64,000 nt of DNA, from contig JAKZAP010000013.1 in NCBI GenBank assembly GCA_023053575.1, forward strand, positions 196,001-260,000, read 5' to 3'. Of the stretch, positions 1 to 11,410 are shown one piece after another; the first letter of the stretch is position 1, and each line of letters opens with the position of its first letter. The translations under genes were made by a program, and so were the position numbers. The notes beneath the pieces were generated by a model. It was not told the DNA's origin and ran no database searches. It saw only the letters and a program-made list of their open reading frames with translations. This DNA is from Branchinecta lynchi. Its lineage: Eukaryota; Arthropoda; Branchiopoda; Anostraca; Branchinectidae.

Positions 1-830
1 GCCATTTCAAAATATCGCCTTCAGCTCGGACAGATTATTTTCAGTGGCTGTCTTGTTGTTATTTTCCGATATCAACCTTGATGTCTGAATAAAACCTTTA
101 ATAAAAAGTGGGTCAACCCGGAAAAAAAATGCAACTCAAAGGTTCTAAAATAATCCACCGAAATCGCTATGACTAAACTTTCTTGGGCTTCTTGAAATGG
201 TGGAGGGGGTGGAAAATTAAGGGGCGAAAAAAAGTTTTGTGTAGGGTGATATGACAGTCGATGAAAGGGCTGAGATCATATCTGAACTTAACTTGTTCAC
301 CCGACAAGTAGTTCGCCCGGAATCCTGTGAAAACTGAAAATTCATTACCATGGAGGTAAAAAGTTTCTTTTCTAAAAAAAAAAATGTTTGATGTAGTAGA
401 ACAGTCGGCTAGAGGCAAGGAGACCTGCTGACTACATATTTAGACTTTTTTTTTGCCCGACAGTTAGCTTGCCCAGAATCCGGCGAAAACCGGAATTGCG
501 CGGTACCGTACAAGAAAAAAGTTTATTCTAAAAAAAATTGTTTGGTCTATATAGTAGCACAGTCGATTTAGGGGTAAGGAGGCCTGCTCAGGCGATACCT
601 AAACCTTTTTTTCGCCCGACAAGTAGCTCGACCGGAAACCGACGAATACCGGAAATTTGGTACCATTCGGTAACGTACAAGTCATTTACTTTCAAGAATA
701 ATGTTAGGTCTGACAGCAGAGTTGGTTCAGGTTAAGGGCGACCTCTGAGTCCATAATAACTGAACTTTATTTGTTTGCCCGAGAAGTAGTTCGCCGGTTT
801 TTTTCGCTTTTTGGTGAAGGTTATTGAGAA
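1..830 (-). repeat. Family A tandem-repeat element (reverse, open at window edge)
   Basis: Several ~130-160-bp units, each with CCGGAATCCGGCGAAAACCGG-type motifs (near 316, 472, 630 and 785) and TTTAGGGGTAAGGAG. It is the reverse of the units at 3.2-4.8 kb. No coding capacity. Confidence 0.75.
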
Positions 831-1675
831 GGCGACAGGCGACCATTTCCACGATCTATTAGGCTCGTGCCACTAGGCCACTGATTGTGGCTAGCTACTT
901 CAGACCGGCTTGGACACCTAATTATAAAGTAGACTCGATTCGCGACAGCTATGTCATGTATCAGCAATTTAGAAAAAGCTTGAATAGGCTAGTATTTGCC
1001 AGACATGGCAGTTTTTGAAGGATACGACAATGGTCCATCGAAGAAAGGAATGGCTCACCTCAAACGTTCCAGGGGCAATGCCCAATAGTGACAGCACTTC
1101 GAGATCGCAAGGAATTGGTAAACCTATCACACTGTCACTGTACCGGTCCGATACAGCTTTCGGTCATGTAGCTAAGGTCCTTATGGACTCGGAAGGCTAC
1201 GAAAGACGATCTTATTGCAGCAGGAGCACATGCTCTTTAGAATCTACAAAGGGAAGTCTGAAGAAATTCTTCGGTCATTACGATATCGCCTGTTCTTGCC
1301 CAAGCCAGCTTCTTCCTTCAAGTTTGTCTGCCCGGGTTTGGTGCATTCTTCGCCTTCAGAGCGCAGCTTCATTCTATGCACGCAAATTTACAGATGTGGA
1401 ATGGGAAGCAACTCTTCTGCAATGAACCCAGAGCTTCCTGCTGGAAGTTACATCCCAGCAATGATGAAGAAGAAAGCAGCCCCCCTCCCCCGAGTTTTCT
1501 TCACGTCAGTCCGTGCAAATATCATAGAGGTTGTGACTTGTGACACGGTCAGAAGCAATAGCTGTAGCTACCAACGAGCCCCCTACATGTCTTCTTATCC
1601 CTAAATCGACTATCTTATTGGCTGTTCAAAAATGTTTTGTTCGCCACTTAGTTTGAACCCTCCCCTAAGTCGTGG
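831..1675. other. No recognised feature
   Basis: Unique-looking sequence. Open frames up to 136 codons on the plus strand have no recognisable domain or splice context, and I treat them as chance. Confidence 0.4.
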
Positions 1676-4600
1676 GCTAACAAGACCAATGGTTTCGATG
1701 GGATCCCAAAAATTGAACATCCCGATGAAAAATTTTCGGGGCCTGTAGTAGCATGATACTACTACCCTCGGTAGTAATATGTAGTAGTAATGCAACTTTT
1801 TCGTAGACTTCTATACTACTTCATAGTATTCGGATACTACTGAGTCCGAATGTAGTATTTCACGCTACTACGTGGTGCGTGGGAAATTTGTTCCGAACTC
1901 GCTGCGTCTGTACTCCATACGATTCCATGCTATCGCTGCGTCTATACTCCATACGATTCCATGGTATCGCTACGCCTGTAATCCATACCCCTGCATACGA
2001 TTCCATGCAACTACTTAAAACTGCTAAATAGTAGTCGTTAATAAAATAATTAACCGGTTACCGGGCCGATTTTTTAAGGCAGGGCAAATAATCCTAATCA
2101 GCAATCACAATTCCAGATCGGGTCAGGTCAGTTCCGTGCGAATTGGAGGAGGCAGTCCTGGAACTGTCGTAAGCTCGATAGCATAACTAGCGTTGCATTA
2201 CTCTTGGAACCGGGTGTATTGTTTTAAAATCACACCTGCACCAGTTTTATCTGACTTACCTTTTTACTTCCTTCGTCTTCTGTTCCACTCGACTCAATGT
2301 GAGCTTGCATAACGGGCTTTGGATAACTGTTGTATTACAATATTCTTAATATAGAAACTTGACTGATTTCTTAAAAACTTATAGGTTAAGGGCAGGCAGT
2401 CTCCAAAATTTGCGTGGTAATGCTTTAGTATTAGATAATACAGTTTAACCGCGAAACGGTTTATGAAATATTTTGCACTTTACAGAAAAGATGCACTTGC
2501 AAAACAGTGGAATGCAGTGATAAATTTCTAGCAAATCCAGGTGTGTTACAAGTTCTGATTTCAATTGTATGGAATTTTCGTAATATCACGAAGTATCACC
2601 CATACTACTACATGCAACTCTTATCGGTACCGCGGAACGATCGACTCACGACTACTTCCATGCGAAATCGATTCAAACTGAGACAGTCATATAAAGGAGT
2701 ATGTAGGTGTATATAGTTTTATGAATCATATGCAATACCACGGAATATCACATATACTACTATAGATCCGAAAAACCTAGTGCTATGTAGTAACAAAGAA
2801 TCGTTTGTGCAACTCCGCAGCGACTTTATCAAGAGTATGAAAGACTATCAGTGCTACTCTATGCAAATGCTTCAACAAGTAGTATGTATTATGTAGTAGT
2901 ATAGATGCTTTTACACATTTACGTTTAGCGTCGGATAAGCTTAAGTAGTAGCATGCTGTAACACGGTAGTCTTGGCCGAGAAGCATGTAGTAGCATCAGT
3001 GATACTGCATGCTACTTTTTCGTACTACTACGTACTCCTATTTTGAGATAATTTTTCATCGGGATCTGATCCAGACAACTGGGTCTTGTCTTAGCCAGAT
3101 CCAGTAATCGCCAGACTCCTTGGACATTTTTACTATTAAAATTCAGAAAGAGATTAAGGCCAAATGGCTAATCATCTGAGAAAACCAAGTTCGGATACGG
3201 ATTCACCATGTGTGTTTACCCCTATAAGTCATATCTGTTTTGACGAAAACTTCCTGCCACTTCTGCCAATTTCCCGGTTTCGGCCGAACTCCAGAACTGC
3301 TTGTCCGACGAAAAAATAAAGCTCAAAAACGAACTCAGGGTATCTTCTTTCCCCAATAATGAACATCTAATCAACTTCAAATAAAAATTTAACTTATAAC
3401 AAATTTTCTGACTTTTTTTTTCACACACGGATTCAGCATCTCTTCTTACCCCTAAATCGGTTATCTCATCAACTACAAATAAAACTTTAACTTCTAACAA
3501 TTTTCCGGTTCGGCCGGATTCCAGGCGAACCACATGTCCGGGTAGAAAATTGTTGTCACATAAGTGTTCAGCATGTCTTCTTGCCCTAACTCGGACATCT
3601 GATCAACTCCAAATAAAACTTTTAATTTTATAAAACTTTCCGGTTTGGGCCGAACTACTTGTCCGTCGAGAAAATGGTTTTCACCATCGTCTTCAGCATG
3701 TCTTCCTACCCTTAAATCGAACATATAATCAACTTGAAATAAAACCTTTACTTTTAACAAACTTTCCGGTTTTGACCCGATTCCGGGCGAACTACTTGTC
3801 ATCAAAATATCTCGTTCCCTTCGAGAGTTATCGTGCTTACAGACGGACGGAGGGACAGACGGACAACTTTTGCGATGTCATAGGTATCCCTCCACTTGCG
3901 TTTTGGGATCCCAAAAATCCCATCTACGAACTCGACCAAAAGAATCCTCACAACAAGTTTCTTCAAAATATCATTCCCTTTGAGTTATCATGCTGAAAGA
4001 CGACAGACGGAAAACTTTTATGAAGTCATAGGTATCTTTCCACTTACGTTTTCGGATCCCAAAAATGGCTTACCCTGCGTACTTGCTTGCGGTGGGTCGA
4101 TGGGAAAAGTTGCATCATCTCCAGCCGAACTCCAAACTGACTCTCTAATCGACTTTTACTTTTTCTTCTTTCAAATTTCCATTTTTTGCCGGATCCTGGG
4201 CGCTACTGTCCCTCGTGAAAGTAAAGTTCAGATATGGATTCTGACCCTATGCTGAAACTGTAATCGACGTCAGAACAAACTTTTACTTCTGCGGAACCGC
4301 CGGATTCCGGATGAACTACTTGCCGGGGAAAAAACAAGGTTCAGAAACATCTTCTAAATCGTAAATCGTCAGATGAGCCTAAACAAATATTTTGTCAGAA
4401 TAAAATCTTACTTCTCGTGCCGGGCGAAAGAAAAGCCGAAATGGCCGAGCAAACTTCTTACCCGTAAACCGACGAAGCCCAGTTTTCGCTGGATTTCGGC
4501 TATTGGATTGTCGGGCGGATGAAAAAGTTTAGATATGGAATCATCAGGTCTCCTTTAGCCATAAACCGACTGTGGTATTGACCAAAAAAGATTTGTATTT

Positions 4601-4790
4601 TTATTTTGTTTTTTAAATAAACTTTACTTTTACGGTACCTAATTCCGGTTTTCACCGGATTCCGGGTGAACTACTTGTCGGGCGGAAAAATAAAGTTGAG
4701 AAATGGGAACAGCATGTCTCCTTACCCGTAAATTGACTGTCGTATTATCCTAAACAAATACTTTTTTTCTTACCTTAATTTTCAACCCCT
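1676..4790 (+). repeat. Family A element, interrupted by an inverted-repeat insertion
   Basis: Left end AACAAGACCAATGGTTTCGA then GGGATCCC (1676-1712). It resumes at 3064 with gatccagacaa and runs through ~130-bp units (CCGG motifs near 3501, 3637, 3762, 4310, 4640). The right-end block GAGAGTTATCGTGCT plus GACGGACGG and TTTTGGGATCCCAAAA is duplicated at 3812-3912 and 3975-4062. Intact copies at 13.3 and 55.97 kb give the uninterrupted arrangement. Confidence 0.75.
1721..3063. mobile_element. Inverted-repeat element T1, 1.34 kb, rich in TAGTAG/CTACTA
   Basis: Perfect 14-bp terminal inverted repeats CCCGATGAAAAATT (1721-1734) and AATTTTTCATCGGG (3050-3063), inserted into family A. The interior has dozens of TAGTAG and CTACTA motifs in both directions, which can form hairpins. 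There is no transposase ORF, so it is non-autonomous. Possible 2-bp AT duplication. Confidence 0.75.
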
Positions 4791-5468
4791 CCACCCTTTC
4801 AAGCATCCCTAGAAAATTTAGCCACCGGGCGACTTTGTTGGATTTTGGATATGATGTTCAGCGATTTTTCTGAACGTTTTGGTGTAACAAAATATTTGTG
4901 ATGCAATTTTGTCAGGGTCAAACCGTACTTTAACTGGACTAAGGAAGTTGTATGGCTTCAGGAAATGATAAATACCGCGCACATAGTTTACTCACCAAAA
5001 TTTTCAAGTGAGTCTTACGTCCATTGGTCAATCGGAGTGTACAAAGTTGATATTGCTGTCTCAACACCACACCAGTAAATGCATTTACAAATAATAAAAC
5101 TGCAAATACACAACTGGTATGACGCAGCGAAAGCCATACTGTTGAGGCACACGAAATCCGTAGGCGTTCATTCCACGAAGTCACAAATGACACTGCTAGG
5201 AATTGATGGTTGTTTATTAGTTTATACGCTCTTCTTGTTTGACTTGTCTTGTAGTTGGAAGATGAATATTGTGCGAACCTGAAATTTGATATTCCCCTTC
5301 TTCATTTCCCAGTGTGGCAAGAAGCTTTTTGGTTTCGTTCTCTTGGACTTGCGGTGGTGAGAATTAAAATATTCCCAAAGAAAGAATACTGGAACCGGGG
5401 TAGAATATCGGCACAAGCTTTTATGTGTTTGTGGTATGGACTTGATGCGTGAGTTGATTGGTTTTGTT
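4791..5468. other. No recognised feature
   Basis: Ordinary sequence with only short chance frames; nothing I can name. Confidence 0.35.
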
Positions 5469-5875
5469 GAGATGGGTGAATCCGACCATGAAAAGATACG
5501 AATTCAAATCCAGGGCTAGGCATGAATCCGATTCCGAATCCACCATTTCGTGCCGAGGATTCGAATCCGGAATCGAATCGGATTCGAATCCGACCTTAAC
5601 AAAAAGTAAATCGTGTACACAAGTTATTGTTTTGAAAATCAGAGGTGACAAAAAAGTACTGAAGGCAAATGAGACGGTTTTTCTGGGTATTCATGTGTGG
5701 TTATCATAGTATGGATTTCCTCTCGGCAATCAGGAATGACTTTGGGACTCGTTTCGGGAAAGTCGGGAAAATGGAAACTGGATTCGTAAGGCTCGGGGTT
5801 TGGAATCCGAATCCAGCCTGAAAAGCAGAAGATTCGAATCTGGATTTGAACCCGGATTCGGATTCGCCCATCTCT
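5469..5875. repeat. GAATCC-rich inverted-repeat element, copy 1
   Basis: Starts GAGATGGGTGAATCCGA and ends TTCGCCCATCTCT, so the ends are inverted repeats. The interior is dominated by GATTCGAATCCG-type palindromic hexamers. A related copy is at 20196-20500. Confidence 0.65.
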
Positions 5876-5916
5876 AACCGACAGAAAATAAAAATGACAG
5901 TGATCCTGGTAGTTTT

Positions 5917-8526
5917 TATGGCACTTGCCCTTCGGCCAAGTGTCGGTCCCGGTTTTGCACTTACAGATAAGCTAGGACGATGAAACTTGGCAGGAATATC
6001 AGGGACTGGACCAGATTAATTTAGAAATAGTCGCTTTCCTGATCCGACCATCTGGAGGGGAGTGGAGGGAGGGGGATTCCGAAAAAAATGGGAAGAATGA
6101 GATATTTTTAGCTTACGAACGGGTGATCGGATCTTAATGAAACTTGATATATGGAAGGTCCTCGTGTCTCAGACGCTCTATTTTAAATCCAGACCGGATC
6201 CGGTGACATTGGGTGGAGTTGGAGGGGGAAACCGGAAATCTTGGAAAACAATTTCCGTATGAAACTTGGTGGAAAAATCAACACAAGTCCTAGATACGTT
6301 ACTGATATAACCGGAACAGATCCGCTCACTTAGGGGGAGTTGGGGGGGGGAGAAGTCCGAATTTCTAGTGGTCTCGCGAGTTCGGTGCTTCCTGAAGTGC
6401 TGGGACTATGAAAATTGGCAGGCATGTCAGGAACCAGACCAGATTAAATAGGAAATAGTCACTTCCCCGATCCGAACATCTGGGGGGGGGGGGGTGGAGG
6501 GAGGGGGAAGCCAAAATTTGAGGTATTTTTAACTTGCGAACGAGTGATCGGATCTTGATGAAATCTGATATTGAGGATGACCTCGTGTCTCAGACGTACC
6601 ACTTTAAATCCGGACCGGATCCGATGACACTGGGGGGGGAGTTGGAGGAGGGAACCGGAAATCTTGAGAAACGCTTAGAATGGAGGGATCGAGATGAAAC
6701 TTGGTGGGAAGAACAAGCACAAGTCCTAGGTACGTCATTGACATAATCGGACCGGATCTGGGCACTGGGGGGGGAGTTGGGGGGAGGTCCGGATTTGTAG
6801 CGATCCCGCGAGTTCGGCATACTTCCTGATGTGCTAGGGCGATGAGACTTGGCAGGTTTGTCAGGGATCCGAACAGATTGACTAAGAACAGCCGTTTCCC
6901 CGATCCGACCATCGTGGGGGGAGTGGATCGATGGGGAATCCGGAATCTAGTGGCGTGCATAACTTTTGAACGGGTGATCTGATTTGAGTGAAACTTGTCT
7001 GGTGGAAAGACCTATCGCATTGGATGTTCAGTGTCAAGTCCGGGGGACGGGGGGGGGGGGCTCAAGAAACGTGTGACGGAAATTAATGGAGAGAACAGGC
7101 ATTAGGCCCAGATACGAAATTGACCGAGCCAGATAGTTTCGGGGTCTCTGTGGGGGGGGGGGGGGCTTGGAGGGGGTTTCCTGGAATTCCGGTAGTCGCG
7201 AGTTAGAATAGACATAGACATAGACATTTTTTTAATTTCATCAAAAACACATAAATTAAGCAAACAATTTACGATTAGCGGCCACTTTTAAGACAAAAAA
7301 ATCCTGATTGTGGCCGTAATTCTAACCACCATGAATCCACTATATCATTCCCTTATTACCTTGGGTTGGGGGGGGGATATTTTTTTTTTTTTTTTTTAAA
7401 TAAATACCTTTTCCTCCTATCACACTTCTTTCCCTCTCAGGATATACTAAGATAACGGATATACTAAGATAACGAAACTTTGCAGGTATATTAGCGACCC
7501 GACTTAATTGACTTAAGATCCTGACACAACATACCCCCCGAAACTTTCGTTCCTAGATCCGAGCATTTTTGGGGGAGAGAGGGAAGAGAAATATGGAAAT
7601 TGGCTTCTGTAAATTGCGAACGAGTGGTCCGATTCGAGTGAAACTTAATGGGTGATAAGAATCGATGGCCTCGACATGTAAAACATGCGTTCGAACTATA
7701 TGCGACCACGGTTGGGGGAATTGGGGGGGGGGGCTTCTGACATACACAAAAACAAAACGGATGGACCGAATGAGATGCAAGTTCGACAGTGCCGAGTTTA
7801 TGCGGCCTAGTTTTGTTATTTGGCGTCCGGGCAGGATTCGGCCAAGGTGGGGAGGGAAGGGGTAACCTACTGGAAACTTGCAGATAGGTTATGCTCCAAT
7901 TTCAGTAAAACTTGATGGACAGGAAGAGGGAATTAAGAGATACGACGTTTATGTTTTCAAGTCCTGTTCAGCCCCAGGGGGGGGGAGTTGGAGGGAGATT
8001 GCCGGAAACTTTGAGGCTAGTATAGGGGTCAAACGAGTGCATCAGTTTAAATGAAACATGGAACGTAGAGAGAGCATATACCCTATATGACATATTTTGG
8101 GCCGGAACCGGATCCGGCAAAGTTGGTGGGGGGGGGGGGGGGGTACCAGAATTTCCCAAAATGCTCAGATTCGAGTGAAACTTGATAGATGGTATAAAAG
8201 AAGATGCTTTAGACGATCCATTTTTTGGTCCGAACCAGATTCGGACACGGTAGGGGGAGATGGAGGGAGTACCGGAAATCGGGTAGCACTTCTAAGGATC
8301 AAGCAAATGGATTTATTGGGCTGAAACTTGGAAGTTTGAACAGTCGTGTGCATTTGCTACAAATAATCGAGACGATGCCGGAACTGCTCAGAAGTGAGTG
8401 AAACTAAATATCCTATTTTTATATCCGAACCGCATTTTTGTATGGCGGGTGTATTTTGTGACGTTCTCATCTACTTCCTTGTATGCCTACTCGTAACAAC
8501 TGCCATATGAGCTCGTAGCTCTTGTT
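5917..8526 (+). repeat. Family B element, copy 1 (G-rich ~137-bp higher-order repeat)
   Basis: Begins with a hairpin TATGGCACTTG...CAAGTG and ends TGCCATATGAGCTCGTAGCT. Units recur about every 137 bp with ATGAAACTTGG, a TCCGGACCGGATCCG block, a G-run of 7-16 and CCGGAAT. Three unit types alternate, so equivalent units recur near 5976, 6406 and 6840. A separate A/T-rich insertion sits at about 7205-7435. Confidence 0.8.
7205..7435. other. Insertion interrupting family B copy 1
   Basis: Breaks the 137-bp periodicity. It starts with three AGACAT repeats and a T-run and ends with G- and T-runs, suggesting a small retroposed insert. Origin not identified. Confidence 0.35.
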
Positions 8527-8624
8527 ATATTGCCCGAAACCTGCGCTGTTTCCAACTCGTTGATTCTGGTCCTTCTAAGACTTTCTTGGTATTCTTATTT
8601 CAGTCAGATAAGGCGCATTAAGCA

Positions 8625-8760
8625 AGCTTTTGGGATCCCAAATGTTAGTGACGGAATAGTGATGACTTTTTCAAGTTTGTCCGTTCGTTCGTCTGTCTGT
8701 CCGTCCGGCTGTTAGCACGATAACTCTTGAAAGGGTTGGGATATTTGGTTCACTGTAAAT
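8625..8760 (-). repeat. Family A right-end fragment
   Basis: TTTTGGGATCCCAAA followed by gacggaatagtgatgac, four GTCTGTCC-type repeats, AGCACGATAACTCTTGAAAG and gatatttgg. This is the reverse of the family A right end at 14.0-14.13 kb. Confidence 0.65.
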
Positions 8761-9549
8761 TTTTCCCTCGTTCATGTCGTAACCGTAAGTTGGTTCAGAA
8801 GTTCGGTATTCAATATTTTATTCAGTCACTGGAGAGGACGTCGGCGTCTCTACGAAAATCATGTATTCATCCAGCTCATCGTCTGCATGATGTTTTTCAT
8901 GCATTTTTCAGGCCCAGTTAGTGATTCAGTCTAAATTGTCGCGATTGTGTTAATTTTTACTTCTACTCCACTGTCGCCTTGTGCATTTGGTGGGTCATAA
9001 ATTAAATATATTAGTAGTAGTTTATTGCGCTTAAGCCTTACGGTCATGGTAATTAAAAAACAATAGAACAAAATTTACTTATGTCACAAACACAAACCCA
9101 ATCTTAAACCGTACTAAACTATAGAAAGTGCTCCCTGTGCAACATTCTCATACAGACGAACCTTCCACGATTTTCAATTCCAAGAAACATTTTTCTCCCA
9201 ACCTTCATCCCAACAATTCTTTCCCCCCGTACTCCACCCCAAAAACCTCCATTTTGCAATCATTCTTAAAATGTCAACTGATTGTTGACAGTTAACTTTG
9301 ACGTCTCTTCCACAGGTATATCCAAACGAACGACATAGTATGCGGCATTTGGAAGCTAGCGAACACTTTGAGACCCTGATGCTGTCCTTCCTACACAAAA
9401 ATTTGTAATTTGCACGTAGGTAAATAATTCTAGTATATTGTATAAATTGTTGCCTTCATGTTTCTGATTGCTGATGTCGATTTATTGTGGAGTGTGATTT
9501 GGTGATATTTTTTTTTTTTTTTTTCATTAAAGAGCTACTTCTATATTTC
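8761..9549. other. Mostly unrecognised; gggtcataaat repeat end at 8.99-9.04 kb
   Basis: At 8990-9035 GGTGGGTCATAAATTAAAT followed by TAGTAGTAG resembles the 3' end also seen at 20.55 and 51.79 kb. The rest is unremarkable. Confidence 0.35.
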
Positions 9550-9790
9550 GTTGGTCAGTTAGCATCGATAGCCGAGTGATAAAGGCGCTGGACTTCCCGA
9601 GTTCGAACCTCGCCGATACGCTCGACAGTCGACGGAACCGATAGTGCGGTTGTGCCGTAAGACTAGGCACAGACGACCTAGGGTAAAGCACGGGAAGGGT
9701 CAGATGGTTTGCACCCAACCATGCATCGGACTACCGGTCGAGGGCAGTTAGTAATAGGAGATCAGCGCCTGCGCTACACGAACCTTTATT
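9550..9790 (+). mobile_element. tRNA-derived SINE candidate
   Basis: A-box TAGCCGAGTGA (9569-9579) and B-box GTTCGAACC (9601-9609), spaced about 30 bp apart, resemble a Ser/Leu-type tRNA without its anticodon arm. A GC-rich body of about 170 bp unrelated to the flanks follows. A poly-T stretch lies just upstream. Not a functional tRNA. Confidence 0.55.
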
Positions 9791-10176
9791 CAGCGTTGGG
9801 CGATATTTGTAGTTTTCGATACATCTATATTTCCACGCCTAAATTTAACTCAAACTCCAAATAAATAAAAACTGGATTACCAAAAACATATTGCTCCAGT
9901 TTCGGATGTGCAAATGTAAATTATTTTGGATTCTTTACAAAAATTATAAATGAAGAAATATCGTTTTTGATATTTACGTTTCGATATTCGTATCTGGGCC
10001 GATATATCGGTATCGAATATCGCCCAAAACTACCTTCATTATTGTTTGCATCGTTGTGTGTACCAAAGTGAAAATGTTGCTGCTTCGCTATATCTTGTTA
10101 AATATTATTATTTAAACAGAAAGAAAGAAAGAAACTTACACCAATAGCCTACAAATTTTTGAAAAGTCAATTTATT

Positions 10177-10379
10177 TATAAGTAGTGAATTTAAAGAAAT
10201 AAATGCTCCTTAGCCGGGACTTGAACCCAGGACCCCCCGCTAACAAGGTGACCGCTCTACCAATTGAACTACCGAGGGGATTGTAGTTCGCAAACCACTA
10301 CAATAGTCAGATAGAAGCCGGCCGTGGGAACACGGCCTGCCCAAAGGAAAGTTCATCTAATCAGTTCATATTTATAGTT
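10177..10379 (-). mobile_element. SINE candidate with 14-bp target-site duplication
   Basis: A 203-bp block bounded by identical AAAGTCAATTTATT at 10163-10176 and 10380-10393. Inside, the minus strand holds a tRNA-like head, and a perfect GGCCGTG/CACGGCC hairpin lies at 10318-10336. The duplication marks a retroposition-type insertion. Confidence 0.6.
10205..10281 (-). tRNA. tRNA-like sequence (Thr-like, probably SINE head or pseudogene)
   Basis: Read on minus: A-box TAGTTCAATTGG, D-stem GTTC/GAGC, anticodon loop CTTGTTA (UGU), B-box GGGTTCAAGTCCC with a good T-stem. The acceptor stem has two mismatches and the anticodon stem two, so it is unlikely to be an active tRNA. Confidence 0.4.
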
Positions 10380-10689
10380 AAAGTCAATTTATTCGAGCGA
10401 AGTCAATGCAATTTGATGTTCTCCACTTTTGCCCTGCGTCCATCGACATGAAAAACAGCATTTGCCAGAAAGTTGGCTTGAAATACACCTAGCGTCGATG
10501 AGACAAATCTGGCTGCAAGTTCGGATTCAGCACCAACCAGGGCCTTCCCGTTTACGTTTTGGGCATTCGGTCAAATTTTCGCCGAAGGCGAAAAATCGGT
10601 CAAAACGGGCATCGCGGCGAAGACGTAATGTCCTTTTCATAAAATCGTTTGTCCCCGCATTTTGAAGTTGGGCAAGCCCGTATCTGTTC

Positions 10690-11270
10690 GGTCAGCCCAT
10701 TTCATAATTCGGTCATTCATCAGATTCATTTGGTTCTGATTCGTGACCGAATTCGATAATTCATCCAACTCTTGTTCAGCCCGCATCGATTTTGCCGCAT
10801 TCAGTCCGTCCTTGCGTAAATTTGGTGTATTTAACCTATTTTTATTCGGTCTCATTATTTACCGAATTCGGTTCAAGGCCGTATCATTCAGTCAGTCCAT
10901 TTCATAATTCGGTCATTAACTAGATTCATTTGGTTCTGATTCGTGACGAATACGATAATTCATCCAACTATTGTCCAATCCGCATCGTTTTCGCCGCATT
11001 CGGTCCGTCCCTGCGTCAATTTGGTGAATTAACCAGTATATTTCGTCTCCTTCTCTACCGAACTCGGTAATTCGGCTGCATTCCGTCAGTCCATTTCATA
11101 ATTCAAATCTGTGAGATTCATTTGGTTTTGATTCGTTGCCGAATAAGGTTATTCACCGGATTTTTCTTTAGTCCGTTTCTATTACTAGCCTTGCCAAATT
11201 CAGTTGTTTTAGGTGGTTTTAACAAGAGTTTTATCCCGTTACGAAATTCGGTTGTGATACCGCCCTCGAT
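10690..11270. repeat. Three-copy tandem repeat, ~195-bp unit
   Basis: ATTTCATAATTCGG and TTTGGTTCTGATTCGT recur at about 10731, 10931 and 11122, with ATAATTCATCCAACT and CCGCATTCGGTCCGTCC between. Copies are diverged. Nothing else is recognised from 10394 to 11410. Confidence 0.7.
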
Positions 11271-11410
11271 CTGTTCCTTAATGTTTTAGTTATTTTTTCG
11301 GTATACTGCGAATTCATTATTTGCTTCAACCCAGTTACTGAGTTCGGTAATTTAAGTGGCATTCATTTAGCTCTCGTTTAAGGTAGCTTCAGCTAGTTGC
11401 TGTTCATTTG

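Noticed and set aside
1015..1604. Two overlapping plus-strand ORFs of 129-136 codons
   Set aside because: Different frames over the same DNA, no domain recognised and no splice context.
6534..8353. Pro- and Gly-rich ORFs in family B
   Set aside because: They read through G-runs of a tandem repeat on both strands and have no recognisable domain.
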